Shown here one piece after another: positions 23,464-30,602 of a stretch of 32,237 nucleotides of DNA; the stretch's first letter is position 1, and each line of letters opens with the position of its first letter. Location of the stretch: IMG/VR virus record IMGVR_UViG_3300023116_000195, positions 1 through 32,237 of that record; one strand, written 5' to 3'. Source of the stretch: a virus. Under the pieces are notes generated by a model, which worked only from the letters and a program-made list of their open reading frames with translations, searched no databases and was not told where the DNA came from. Position numbers and translations under genes: made by a program.

Positions 23464-24408
23464 TCAATCATCGCTTCCACCACCCTTACTTCCACCACTA
23501 GCAGATTTACCAGCTTTAGTTGCATTTGGATTGAGATTAGCGGCGCTTCGTTGCATTGCTTCATTCAATTCAGCACTAGGAGTAAAGAATGGACTGTCAC
23601 CTGTGGTAAACGCACCTTCAAATTTGACCCTATCGCTGATAGCAAAAATCTTATTGTCATATGGATTTGAATTAGAATATATCTTCGATATATCATCACT
23701 AAGATCTAAAGACATATCACTATTCCATTGTCCACCAACTGTTTGAGAATCAGGTACTGCTGCATCTGCTGCAGTTTGTGAATTTGATGATGCTGATTTT
23801 TCTGTAGAAAGTCCACCAGTATATGAAATCGAAGTTTCATATGCAAAATTAACAGTCAATTCTAGTAAACCATTTTGACCTCCAGAAGATAGACCAAGAT
23901 CACTAATGTTTAGTGGGAATGCATTATAAATTTCTGTAGTTAGTGAGCAACTACCATCTCTTTCAAATTTTTTCAAAATAATCTTAGGATCAACATAATT
24001 ATCATAATAATTCATTCTAATATCCCTTCTAGGCATTGCTGTTGGAGATGTTACAAGATCATCTTCTCTTGGAGAAATTTGCTCCATCCAATAGTAAAAA
24101 ATATTATATAACTCCATACCACCCTCAAGAATAAATGTCATGGCAAATTCATTGAACATTCTGGTGTGAGCATATTTTCTACTTACACCAATCGCCATAT
24201 CACCCATCATGTCACCAGTTGCATATGAAACTCCAGGCATGGACATGTTAGAGATGAAAAATTCAGAAAATTCATTCAATCTCTTTACCTGATTTGCATC
24301 AGTAGCCCACCCTTTATTGCCAGCGGTTAGACCACTAAAAATTGCTTGATATCTATTATTAGACGCTGGTCCTCGCGCTAATAGTTTTTTTATGGTTGGA
24401 TATGCCAT
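23464..24408 (-). CDS. gp54: Baseplate tail tube initiator gp54
   Basis: 314 residues (T4 gp54 is 320). It starts MAYPTIKKLLARGPASNNRY and contains EFFISNMSMPGVSYATGDMM, then YAHTRMFNEFAMTFILEGGM and GSCSLTTEIYNAFPLNISDL, the tube-protein-like fold expected of gp54/gp19 relatives. A Ser/Gly-rich tail follows. It diverges from gp4-gp48-gp53 as part of one baseplate set. In T4, gp54 sits on gp48 and starts tail tube polymerisation. A GATAAATA late promoter lies 23 nt upstream. Confidence 0.82.
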   Translation of the reverse strand: MAYPTIKKLLARGPASNNRYQAIFSGLTAGNKGWATDANQVKRLNEFSEFFISNMSMPGVSYATGDMMGDMAIGVSRKYAHTRMFNEFAMTFILEGGMELYNIFYYWMEQISPREDDLVTSPTAMPRRDIRMNYYDNYVDPKIILKKFERDGSCSLTTEIYNAFPLNISDLGLSSGGQNGLLELTVNFAYETSISYTGGLSTEKSASSNSQTAADAAVPDSQTVGGQWNSDMSLDLSDDISKIYSNSNPYDNKIFAISDRVKFEGAFTTGDSPFFTPSAELNEAMQRSAANLNPNATKAGKSASGGSKGGGSDD

Positions 24409-24413
24409 AAATA
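24406..24413 (+). promoter_or_regulatory. T4-type late promoter for gp4-gp48-gp53
   Basis: CATAAATA on the plus strand, overlapping the gp54 start codon. Transcription should begin near 24420, about 20 nt before the gp4 TTG start. Confidence 0.65.
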
Positions 24414-24430
24414 CTTTGAGAGTTTGTAAT

Positions 24431-24438
24431 TATTTATC
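24431..24438 (-). promoter_or_regulatory. T4-type late promoter for gp54
   Basis: GATAAATA on the minus strand, ending next to the gp4 start codon. It and the plus-strand promoter at 24406-24413 face each other, so their transcripts overlap by a few bases. Confidence 0.65.
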
Positions 24439-24876
24439 TTGGCATATAAGGGAAAATACCAACCCTCATATCCCCGTAAGTACAAAGGTGACCCAACGAA
24501 AATCATCTATAGATCTTTATGGGAAAGAAAGTTCATGGTATGGTGTGATAAAAATACAGGGGTATTACAATGGGGATCAGAAGAGATCATCATCCCATAT
24601 AAGTCTCCCGTAGACAATAAATGGCATAGATACTTTCCTGATTTTTATATCAAAATTAAAAACAAACAGGGAGTGATAGAAAAATACTTGATAGAAGTAA
24701 AACCTAAATACCAAGTAACTGGTCCTAAACCTGGGCAGAAAAAAACAAAAACTTATATCAATGAAGTGAAAACCTACGCAGTCAATAAAGCGAAGTGGGC
24801 AGCTGCAGAAGAGTTTTGTTTAGATAGAAGATGGAAATTCAAGATAATCACCGAAAACGAATTAGGTATTAAGTAA
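24439..24876 (+). CDS. gp4: Head completion protein gp4 (nuclease-like)
   Basis: 145 residues (T4 gp4 is 150). The start is TTG at 24439-24441: no ATG is available and the protein begins immediately after with AYKGKYQPSYPRKYKGDP, as I expect for the family. YRSLWERKFMVWCDKN, the aromatic run WHRYFPDFYI and YLIEVKPKYQV give an E...D...E-x-K arrangement like the PD-(D/E)xK/TnsA nuclease fold. In T4, gp4 acts with gp50 in head completion after packaging. It overlaps gp48 by TAATG. The weak start may limit its level relative to gp48. Confidence 0.88.
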   Translation: MAYKGKYQPSYPRKYKGDPTKIIYRSLWERKFMVWCDKNTGVLQWGSEEIIIPYKSPVDNKWHRYFPDFYIKIKNKQGVIEKYLIEVKPKYQVTGPKPGQKKTKTYINEVKTYAVNKAKWAAAEEFCLDRRWKFKIITENELGIK

Positions 24877-25982
24877 TGGCATATTCTCGTGCTGAACAGA
24901 ACGCACATAAACCTGCTCAAAAACAACCCACTGGCGAATTTTATGGTCCTGGTGGAGATCCCTCTGGTTCGGGTAAAGGACAGGCGCAACAGAAACCAAA
25001 GGAACCCGAAGCTAGAGTTAATCCTCCAGGTGGTGGAGGTGGTGGAGGTGGATCAAGTCAAACTACACCAAAACCAGCACCCAAGATCGAGAAGAATGAT
25101 CCAGGAAAAGATTTTCTAAAGAACTTGGGTAGTAGTCCTATTTTGAAATATCCAAATGATCTATTTGAGGATACAACTGATTATTTGAAAATTGAAGTAT
25201 TTGAATATGAACCTTCACTTAGTGTAAACTTTAGTGAAGGTTCACCTAAGAATAAACTAAAAACTTTTTATTCTTATATGCCTGGCAATATAAGCACGAC
25301 TTACTCTCAGAGATGGGGTGAGGCAACATTATCTCCAAATGGAAGATACCTTCTAAATGCTGCTGGCATGGCGATTAGAGGTGGAGCTGCTGCAAAAGGA
25401 TCTGTTGGTAAATATCTCCAAGGAGCTCTAAAGGGATCCGAAAGTACCTTCGCTGCTGCACAAATTGCTAAAGGTGTTAGTCAATTCGCTCCAGGCACTC
25501 AAGGTCTAGATGCACAATCTATTCTTGGATTGTCACAAGGATTAGGTATCAACAGCACCGTTGAAGTATTTTGGGGTGGACATGGTGGACATAGAACAAT
25601 GTCATACACTATCACCATGGCACCAAGAAATGAAAAAGAAACTACGGACATCAAAGATATCGTAACGATGTTCAAGGTTGGACTTCATCCAGGAAGTAAT
25701 GGTGCTAGTGCAGGTAATGGGGTCTCTAGTAGATTTGTTACCTACCCATACATGTTCAAAATTGCATACATGTCTGGGTCTAAAGAAAATGAGTTTCTAA
25801 ATAAGTTCAAAGAGTGTGTCTTAGAGAGTTTATCTGTAAACTACACTCCAAATGGAGGGTATTCAACTCTTCAAAATGGTTCTCCTGTAGCAACAGTTCT
25901 TACTCTTAATTTCAAAGAAATCAGACATATCTACAGAGAAGATGTTATCGACACAACCTCAGGCGGTGGAGCAGGATACTAA
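24876..25982 (+). CDS. gp48: Baseplate tail tube cap gp48
   Basis: 368 residues (T4 gp48 is 364). The N-terminal 70 residues are Gln/Pro/Gly-rich with eight consecutive Gly, probably disordered. The folded part starts near FLKNLGSSPILKYPNDLFED and includes YLKIEVFEYEPSL, YGRYLL-like strands and VEVFWGGHGGHRTMSYTITM. It ends with LESLSVNYTPNGGY and TLNFKEIRHIYRED, typical of the gp48/gp19 tube fold. It should close the hub and carry gp54. Start and stop both overlap neighbours as TAATG. Confidence 0.85.
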   Translation: MAYSRAEQNAHKPAQKQPTGEFYGPGGDPSGSGKGQAQQKPKEPEARVNPPGGGGGGGGSSQTTPKPAPKIEKNDPGKDFLKNLGSSPILKYPNDLFEDTTDYLKIEVFEYEPSLSVNFSEGSPKNKLKTFYSYMPGNISTTYSQRWGEATLSPNGRYLLNAAGMAIRGGAAAKGSVGKYLQGALKGSESTFAAAQIAKGVSQFAPGTQGLDAQSILGLSQGLGINSTVEVFWGGHGGHRTMSYTITMAPRNEKETTDIKDIVTMFKVGLHPGSNGASAGNGVSSRFVTYPYMFKIAYMSGSKENEFLNKFKECVLESLSVNYTPNGGYSTLQNGSPVATVLTLNFKEIRHIYREDVIDTTSGGGAGY

Positions 25983-26647
25983 TGGCATACTTCGATCAAT
26001 TACCAGATTTACTATACGCATCCAAAATCAAAAAATCAGGTTTTGGAGAGTATCAAAAAGTAAAAAACATCTTTAGGAGATATAAACTTAGAGATGATGT
26101 AAAGAGGTTAGCATTTCAATTCTACAAATATCAAATCCCTTTAGATTCTAGTCCAGAAAGAGTTGCATATGACATTTATGGTGACTCGGATTTATACTGG
26201 ATTGTTCTACTTGTAAATGACATTATAGATCCATATGAGCAATGGCCATTGGATACAGAAACTTTAGAACAATCAGTTTACAGTAAGTATCCTGATCCTG
26301 ATGGGGTGCATCATTATGAAACATATAAAAGATTTGATTCTGCTGGAAATATTGTGATGAGACAGGGTATTATTGTAACTCCTGGATGGCAGCATGAATA
26401 TTTGTATTCTGCAGAACCAACTGTAAAGAGAACTTTGACTTTTGGTAATGACGCATACTCAGTATCTAATTGGGAGTATGAAGAAAGATTGAATGATGAG
26501 AAAAGAACTATTGAACTTTTACATCCAGATTATGTTGGTGCAATTATTGCTGATTTTGAAAGAATCACAAGTTACGAATCTAATTCAGATCTAGAAGACG
26601 ACGTAACTAAGAAGACTGCAATTGACCTAGTTAGAAAGTATTATTAA
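25982..26647 (+). CDS. gp53: Baseplate wedge protein gp53
   Basis: 221 residues (T4 gp53 is 196). It starts MAYFDQLPDLLYASKIKKSG. FRRYKLRDDVKRLAFQFYKY, PERVAYDIYGDSDLYWIVLL and NDIIDPYEQWPLD are strongly gp53/LysM-like features. gp53 clamps neighbouring wedges to the hub in T4. Last gene of the plus-strand trio, followed by a hairpin whose T-run reads on the other strand. Confidence 0.9.
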   Translation: MAYFDQLPDLLYASKIKKSGFGEYQKVKNIFRRYKLRDDVKRLAFQFYKYQIPLDSSPERVAYDIYGDSDLYWIVLLVNDIIDPYEQWPLDTETLEQSVYSKYPDPDGVHHYETYKRFDSAGNIVMRQGIIVTPGWQHEYLYSAEPTVKRTLTFGNDAYSVSNWEYEERLNDEKRTIELLHPDYVGAIIADFERITSYESNSDLEDDVTKKTAIDLVRKYY

Positions 26648-26648
26648 T

Positions 26649-26674
26649 AAAAAAAGAGGGGTGGTCAACCCCTC
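26649..26674 (-). terminator. Terminator of the gp32 operon; also closes the gp53 end
   Basis: GAGGGG/CCCCTC (26656-26661 with 26669-26674), a seven-base loop, then seven T on the minus strand. On the plus strand the same hairpin follows gp53 by eight bases but without a T-run. The loop contains TTGACC, repeating the terminator-promoter design seen elsewhere. Confidence 0.75.
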
Positions 26675-26701
26675 ATCGTTAGCGATATTCCTATTCGTAG
26701 A

Positions 26702-26725
26702 GTGTCGCGCACGAAAGAGCGACAC
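26702..26725. other. Inverted repeat between gp32 and gp53 ends
   Basis: GTGTCGC/GCGACAC, seven perfect pairs with a ten-base loop, in the convergent gap. It may protect 3' ends or aid termination on either strand; no U tract follows directly. Confidence 0.55.
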
Positions 26726-26731
26726 AACTAT

Positions 26732-27664
26732 TTATGCATCAGCAAGGCGGGCGAAATAGGAGAGATCAGCATCCTCGTCGTCTTGGAAAGAAGAACTAGG
26801 AGTGATGTCAGGTGCATTGAAATCTGCACTTGCCTGAGACTCACGCTTGGAGAACTTAGGAGTGTAGGAAGGTTCTGCAGGTGCAGCATACTCTTCCTCA
26901 TCGGTCACTTCCTCATCGATCTGCTTCGAGCGACCTTGACCCAGAACCAGTTTCATACGTGCTTCCAGTTGCTCAAAAGTCTTGAACTTGTCAGGAGCAA
27001 CCAGTTCTTCCAGAGAATACTCAGTCTTCCAGAGTGCTTCCAGTTCATCATCGTCTCCACCAAGTAGAGGAGTAGGGCGAGCAAACTCGGATTTGTCGTA
27101 GTTCCAGTAACCAGCGACCTTACAGATCTTCAGTTTGAAGTCAGCACCTTCCCACATATCGAAAGGATTCACAGGGGACTCATCTTCAAACTGAGGTTCC
27201 ATTGCTTCAGTGATCTTATCAAAGATCTTCTTACCATAACGGAACAGGAAGACTTTACCTTCGTTTGCAGGATTGGCAGGATCCTTAACAACATAAATGT
27301 TGCTGTAGTAGGAGAGTTTACGCTTCTGCTTACGAGCGATCTCCTTGTTTGCATCAGAACCACTGTTCCACAGTTCGCTGTTATACTGCGACAGAGGATC
27401 TTGCTGACCAAGAGTGGTCAGAGAGTTTTCAATGTACCAACCACCAGGACCTTGGAAGGAGTGGGAGTACAGTTTTGCCCAAGGGAGAGATTCACCATCA
27501 GGGGCGGGGAGGAAACGAATTACAGCGTAACCGTTACCAGACTTGTCCAGTTGCGGTTTCCAGAGACGGTCATCACCGTTGCTGGAACCAGAGGTTTTCT
27601 CCAGTTCGTTGGAGAGTTTCTGGAAGATGGACTTGTTGTTTTTCTTGAGATCAGCGAATGACAT
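26732..27664 (-). CDS. gp32: Single-stranded DNA-binding protein gp32
   Basis: 310 residues from the ATG at 27662-27664 (MSFADLKKNNKSIFQKL); T4 gp32 is 301. An N-terminal basic segment (cooperativity domain) precedes the OB-fold core (DRLWKPQLDKSGNGYAVIRF; HSFQGPGGWYIENSLTTLGQ; YSNIYVVKDPANPANEGKVF; ADFKLKICKVAGYWNYDKSE). The tail is acidic (EEVTDEEEYAAP; DDEDADLSYFARLADA) as in T4, where it contacts gp59, polymerase and other partners. Only one Cys is present, so the T4 zinc site (one His, three Cys) is missing. The ATG has no Shine-Dalgarno and is preceded by a G-poor repeat. It has its own promoter at 27709-27737. Confidence 0.95.
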   Translation of the reverse strand: MSFADLKKNNKSIFQKLSNELEKTSGSSNGDDRLWKPQLDKSGNGYAVIRFLPAPDGESLPWAKLYSHSFQGPGGWYIENSLTTLGQQDPLSQYNSELWNSGSDANKEIARKQKRKLSYYSNIYVVKDPANPANEGKVFLFRYGKKIFDKITEAMEPQFEDESPVNPFDMWEGADFKLKICKVAGYWNYDKSEFARPTPLLGGDDDELEALWKTEYSLEELVAPDKFKTFEQLEARMKLVLGQGRSKQIDEEVTDEEEYAAPAEPSYTPKFSKRESQASADFNAPDITPSSSFQDDEDADLSYFARLADA

Positions 27665-27693
27665 TGGATGTTTTGGATGTAGTGGATGTTTTG
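27665..27693 (-). promoter_or_regulatory. G-free repeat leader of gp32, candidate autogenous operator
   Basis: The mRNA before the ATG is a run of A and C with few U and no G: three ACATCC units, two of them as AAAACATCC. It should be unstructured. T4 gp32 represses its own translation by coating an unstructured leader; this region is placed correctly to do the same. Base-specific details differ from T4. Confidence 0.45.
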
Positions 27694-27708
27694 GTTTGCT
27701 ACTGGATG

Positions 27709-27737
27709 ATCGTAGCATAGTATTTAGGTGATGTCAA
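27709..27737 (-). promoter_or_regulatory. Sigma70-type promoter of gp32
   Basis: TTGACA (27732-27737), a 17-nt spacer and TACGAT (27709-27714) on the minus strand. The -35 includes the TGA stop of the DUF1825 gene. The start point near 27702 gives a leader of about 38 nt. Confidence 0.65.
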
Positions 27738-28069
27738 GCAGCGCGTTGTAGGTTGCTTTTCATCTGACTGAGGATGCCTTCCATTTGGACGAACAAATCA
27801 TCAATCGTGGTGTCTTTTGGGATTCCCAAGGCATAAGCGGTCTGTCTCATCTTACTGAGCATCTCCTTTGCCTCTGAGTCTTCAGACAGTTTGATTCTAG
27901 CATGGAGTACCCTCTGCTTGTCAAGTAGTTCCTCCATCTTTGCAATTAATTCAAGTTTCTGGTCCGAGGTCATCAGTTGATAACGCATCGAACAAGACAT
28001 AATTTCTTCTTGTATTTGTTGAATTTGTGCTGTTTCAGCACGTACTATTTCTGAGTCAAAAAAACTCAT
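27734..28069 (-). CDS. DUF1825 family protein, 111 aa
   Basis: It starts MSFFDSEIVRAETAQIQQIQ. The helical middle (QKLELIAKMEELLDKQRVLH, ARIKLSEDSEAKEML) and end (TIDDLFVQMEGILSQMK) match my recollection of DUF1825, a small all-helical family found in nearly all cyanobacteria and in cyanophages, function unknown. The match in order and length is good (opening FFDSEIV, the E-x-x-x-D-x-x-R helix, closing MF.QM). Its ATG overlaps the gp59 stop, so it is cotranslated with replication genes. Probably acquired from a host; it may interact with gp32 or gp59. Confidence 0.8.
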   Translation of the reverse strand: MSFFDSEIVRAETAQIQQIQEEIMSCSMRYQLMTSDQKLELIAKMEELLDKQRVLHARIKLSEDSEAKEMLSKMRQTAYALGIPKDTTIDDLFVQMEGILSQMKSNLQRAA

Positions 28070-28659
28070 GCTACTTTTCTCCTGACTATGTTTACGTATT
28101 TTGAAACATCAACAGAGACAAATGGTTCATACTTTGACATTTTCTTAGAAACTGTCATCCATATCGGGTCAACCAAAACCTTATCATAATCTTTTTTGAA
28201 ATTCAGAATTTTATCCAGAATAATCAGCGTCTCTAATGATACTTTGCCTGCCAGATGCTTTCTAAGCAGTGGTGAATGTTGTGATCCTGTAGATTTTATC
28301 GCCTTATCCAGATCATCTTCTAAAATAAGATCTAGGTCATTTGTAAATGAATAGGTCATACTCTCCCTTCTCTTTTTCCAAGAAAGAAAGTTTCCCTCTC
28401 CGTTACGGATAATTTCTCTAATCCACAGTTTTTTTGGATCTGTGCTATAAACGAAATTTGAAAGAAAATATTCTATGATTTCTTGATCTGTCCTCTTTCT
28501 AGACATAGATTCAAAGAAATACCTATCACGTCTGGTTTTGAATGTATCTTCTTTTGCAGATGTCTTCCCTTGATACTTAAAATAGTCATATGATTCACTA
28601 GTAAAGTGATTTTTCAATGCCAAATAAGTCTTGTAACATTCAAAACCAGTCATTTTCAT
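28066..28659 (-). CDS. gp59: Helicase loader gp59
   Basis: 197 residues (T4 gp59 is 217), mostly helical and basic. It starts MKMTGFECYKTYLALKNHFT, then DYFKYQGKTSAKEDTFKTRR, DRYFFESMSRKRT and YFLSNFVYSTDPKKLWI. The GYECYKxYLALKxHF-type opening and the FFExxxRK segment are gp59 hallmarks. In T4 it loads gp41 helicase onto gp32-coated forks and recombination intermediates. It overlaps both neighbours by ATGA and lies two genes before gp32, its direct partner. Confidence 0.92.
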   Translation of the reverse strand: MKMTGFECYKTYLALKNHFTSESYDYFKYQGKTSAKEDTFKTRRDRYFFESMSRKRTDQEIIEYFLSNFVYSTDPKKLWIREIIRNGEGNFLSWKKRRESMTYSFTNDLDLILEDDLDKAIKSTGSQHSPLLRKHLAGKVSLETLIILDKILNFKKDYDKVLVDPIWMTVSKKMSKYEPFVSVDVSKYVNIVRRKVA

Positions 28660-28919
28660 AATGGAAGTTTAGCCTTAGTAGTTCGCTTCAAAAAGTTTAG
28701 TTGGATTGCCTCATATTTGAGTTTCTCTTTCAGAGGCTTTGAAATAAGTTTAGATACTTTCTCAATATCAATCTCATTCTCTTCACAATAATGCACTACT
28801 GCATCAATATAATTAAGATCTGGTTCTTCTAATACCAGTTCTTCAATGTCTTTACTAAATTTCGCTTGGGTCATAAATTTTTCTTCAAATAATTCGTTTA
28901 TGTCTTTGTCATTTGCCAT
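28656..28919 (-). CDS. gp33: Late transcription coactivator gp33
   Basis: 87 residues (T4 gp33 is 112). It starts MANDKDINELFEEKFMTQAK, followed by FSKDIEELVLEEPDLNYIDA, VVHYCEENEIDIEKV and a basic C-terminus (FLKRTTKAKLPL). T4 gp33 binds the polymerase beta flap and, with gp55 and the gp45 clamp, activates TATAAATA promoters. This agrees with the late promoters in the window; gp55 and gp45 are not here. Overlaps the nuclease gene by 11 nt and gp59 by four. Confidence 0.88.
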   Translation of the reverse strand: MANDKDINELFEEKFMTQAKFSKDIEELVLEEPDLNYIDAVVHYCEENEIDIEKVSKLISKPLKEKLKYEAIQLNFLKRTTKAKLPL

Positions 28920-29571
28920 TATGGAAGTCTAGGTAGTCGGTAATATACTCTTTCAGTAATTTCATGTAATCAAGTTTGTTTCTCTTCTCATAGACCACGA
29001 CATCACCATTTTCGCAGGTCATGAGAATAACAATTTTCTTGATGGCATGACCAGTACGTTCAAAGTACATCATACCATATGCCATACATTGCACAAAATA
29101 GTGCTCAATCCAGTTCTCAGGTTTTTCTTTTTCTGCAGTCTTGAAGTCAATGACTGCTAGTTCTCCATCAAATTCTGCAATACAGTCAACCTGTCCTGCC
29201 AGACATAGATGGTCACTATAAAGAGTACCTTCAAGAACGTGGATATTATTTATACGATTTAGAGTAGGAATCGCTTGCTTGAATAGATACGTGGGAAGAG
29301 GGTCTGCTTTCGGGATTGGCATATTTTTTAGATGATGCTCAATCAGTAAGTGTGTGGCAGTCCCTCTTTTAGTAGATCTATTTGTTTTTCTATTAGCAGC
29401 CTCTTCGCCCACTCGTTTACGCCAGTCAACAAAGATCTGGCGATTTTTGTGGGAGGTTACTGTGGTGATTGACGGATATCTATTACCTTCTGGAGTTACA
29501 TAAAAACGTAATTGACCATCCTGAATTCTATTTAGTTCTTGAAGGTCAACATCAATATGGGTGAAAGTCAT
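28909..29571 (-). CDS. PD-(D/E)xK exonuclease, RecB/MGME1-like
   Basis: 220 residues. RGTATH (69-74), GQVDC with D129 and AVIDFKTA (D142, K144) form the metal-binding D...DxK core, with a later VQCMAYGMMY helix carrying the Q motif. The arrangement resembles RecB-family nucleases and MGME1, which degrade single-stranded ends. Tightly coupled to phoH and gp33, so likely used in replication, recombination or host DNA breakdown. No helicase domain. Confidence 0.87.
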   Translation of the reverse strand: MTFTHIDVDLQELNRIQDGQLRFYVTPEGNRYPSITTVTSHKNRQIFVDWRKRVGEEAANRKTNRSTKRGTATHLLIEHHLKNMPIPKADPLPTYLFKQAIPTLNRINNIHVLEGTLYSDHLCLAGQVDCIAEFDGELAVIDFKTAEKEKPENWIEHYFVQCMAYGMMYFERTGHAIKKIVILMTCENGDVVVYEKRNKLDYMKLLKEYITDYLDFHNGK

Positions 29572-30320
29572 AAACCAAGTTGGATTTTATTAGCAATGTA
29601 ACTTTTAACAAGTCCAGAACGTACAATGTCCTGAATACCAAATTCAATAGAAGTAAACTCTTCCATTACCTCTAAGATCTTCATGAAATCTAAAATACCA
29701 TTTCTTTCATGAGTTTTGATGAGATCAGTCTGAACTGCATCACCACAGAACATGATCTTAGAATTTTCACCAACACGGGTGATGATAGAATCTAGTTCAT
29801 GGAAATTTAGGTTTTGGCATTCATCAACGAGTAGAATAGCGTTGTCAAATGTAGTACCACGAATGAATGAGGTGCTCCAGAAACTAATAGTTTCTTGAGT
29901 TTTGAGATTACCATAAAGCATCTCAAAAGTTGCATCATCAGGCATTTCAAACATGTATTTTACCATATTCTTGTATGGAATCTGGTAAAGAGAAGATTTA
30001 TCTTCATGGTCTCCAGGAAGAAATCCAATTTCTCTAGTGGGAACTAAAGAACGAATAATGTAAATCTTTTCATATGGTGTAGTTTCATCTAAAACGTCAT
30101 ACAAGCAATTGTATAACGTAATGAAAGTTTTACCTGTTCCAGCAGCGCCATATGCAAATAAGTTTTGACCTTTTTTATAGGAGTCAAACAAAACTTCTTG
30201 ATTCTCTGTGAGAGGTTTAATATCGACAAGCATGTCGAGATTAATTGGTTTTTTACGTCTCATCTGCTTAGAAGTCATAGCATTGATGTCAGGCGTATCT
30301 TTCTTCCTTGAACGTGGCAT
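29568..30320 (-). CDS. phoH: PhoH-like P-loop ATPase
   Basis: 250 residues. Walker A GAAGTGKT (58-65) and Walker B ILLVDECQNLN (162-172) are followed by FCGDAVQTDL, the sensor-like block of PhoH proteins; PTREIGFLPGD (94-104) is another family signature. Short N-terminal basic region, no KH or PIN domain. PhoH is a common marine phage marker. Its name reflects E. coli phosphate starvation control, but its role in phage is unproven; RNA or nucleotide metabolism is likely. No Pho box seen upstream. Confidence 0.95.
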   Translation of the reverse strand: MPRSRKKDTPDINAMTSKQMRRKKPINLDMLVDIKPLTENQEVLFDSYKKGQNLFAYGAAGTGKTFITLYNCLYDVLDETTPYEKIYIIRSLVPTREIGFLPGDHEDKSSLYQIPYKNMVKYMFEMPDDATFEMLYGNLKTQETISFWSTSFIRGTTFDNAILLVDECQNLNFHELDSIITRVGENSKIMFCGDAVQTDLIKTHERNGILDFMKILEVMEEFTSIEFGIQDIVRSGLVKSYIANKIQLGL

Positions 30321-30334
30321 AAAAACAAGTTTTA

Positions 30335-30583
30335 CTAAAGGGTTTTGACTTTGGAACCAGGCGCACCTTGCGCTTTACGGAGAACATCGTTCCATCCTGG
30401 AGCTTTTTTGCGAAGAGAGTCTTGCCAATCCCCGACTTCACCTGAACCTGGACAGGTGGATGGATCAGACCAATCTCGATCCCAATCTGGGTTGTCTAGT
30501 TTCCATTGATCCCACTCATGAACAGAAAGTTTTACTTCTTTTTGTTCCCCCGTCAGTTTATTAATAACAGGATAGGTTGCCAT
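30335..30583 (-). CDS. Small conserved cyanophage protein, FmdB-like but without Cys pair, 82 aa
   Basis: ATG at 30581-30583 with a GAGGAG Shine-Dalgarno. It starts MATYPVINKLTGEQKEVKLS, then HEWDQWKLDNPDWDRDW, SDPSTCPGSGEVGDWQ, KAPGWNDVLRKAQG. The layout (MxTYxxxNK.TGE...S..E....L..NP) resembles FmdB-type small regulatory proteins found beside phoH in marine phages, but the zinc-binding Cys pairs are absent. Function unknown. Confidence 0.75.
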   Translation of the reverse strand: MATYPVINKLTGEQKEVKLSVHEWDQWKLDNPDWDRDWSDPSTCPGSGEVGDWQDSLRKKAPGWNDVLRKAQGAPGSKVKTL

Positions 30584-30602
30584 AAATTCTCCTCACCAAT
30601 AA

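Noticed and set aside
26729-26736. CATAAATA on the minus strand as a late promoter
   Set aside because: It overlaps the gp32 stop codon and is followed by a terminator and convergent genes; probably chance.
27665-27718. gp32 start at the upstream ATG (27716-27718)
   Set aside because: That ATG lies between the -10 and -35 boxes of the gp32 promoter; the family start MSFADLKKN fits 27664.
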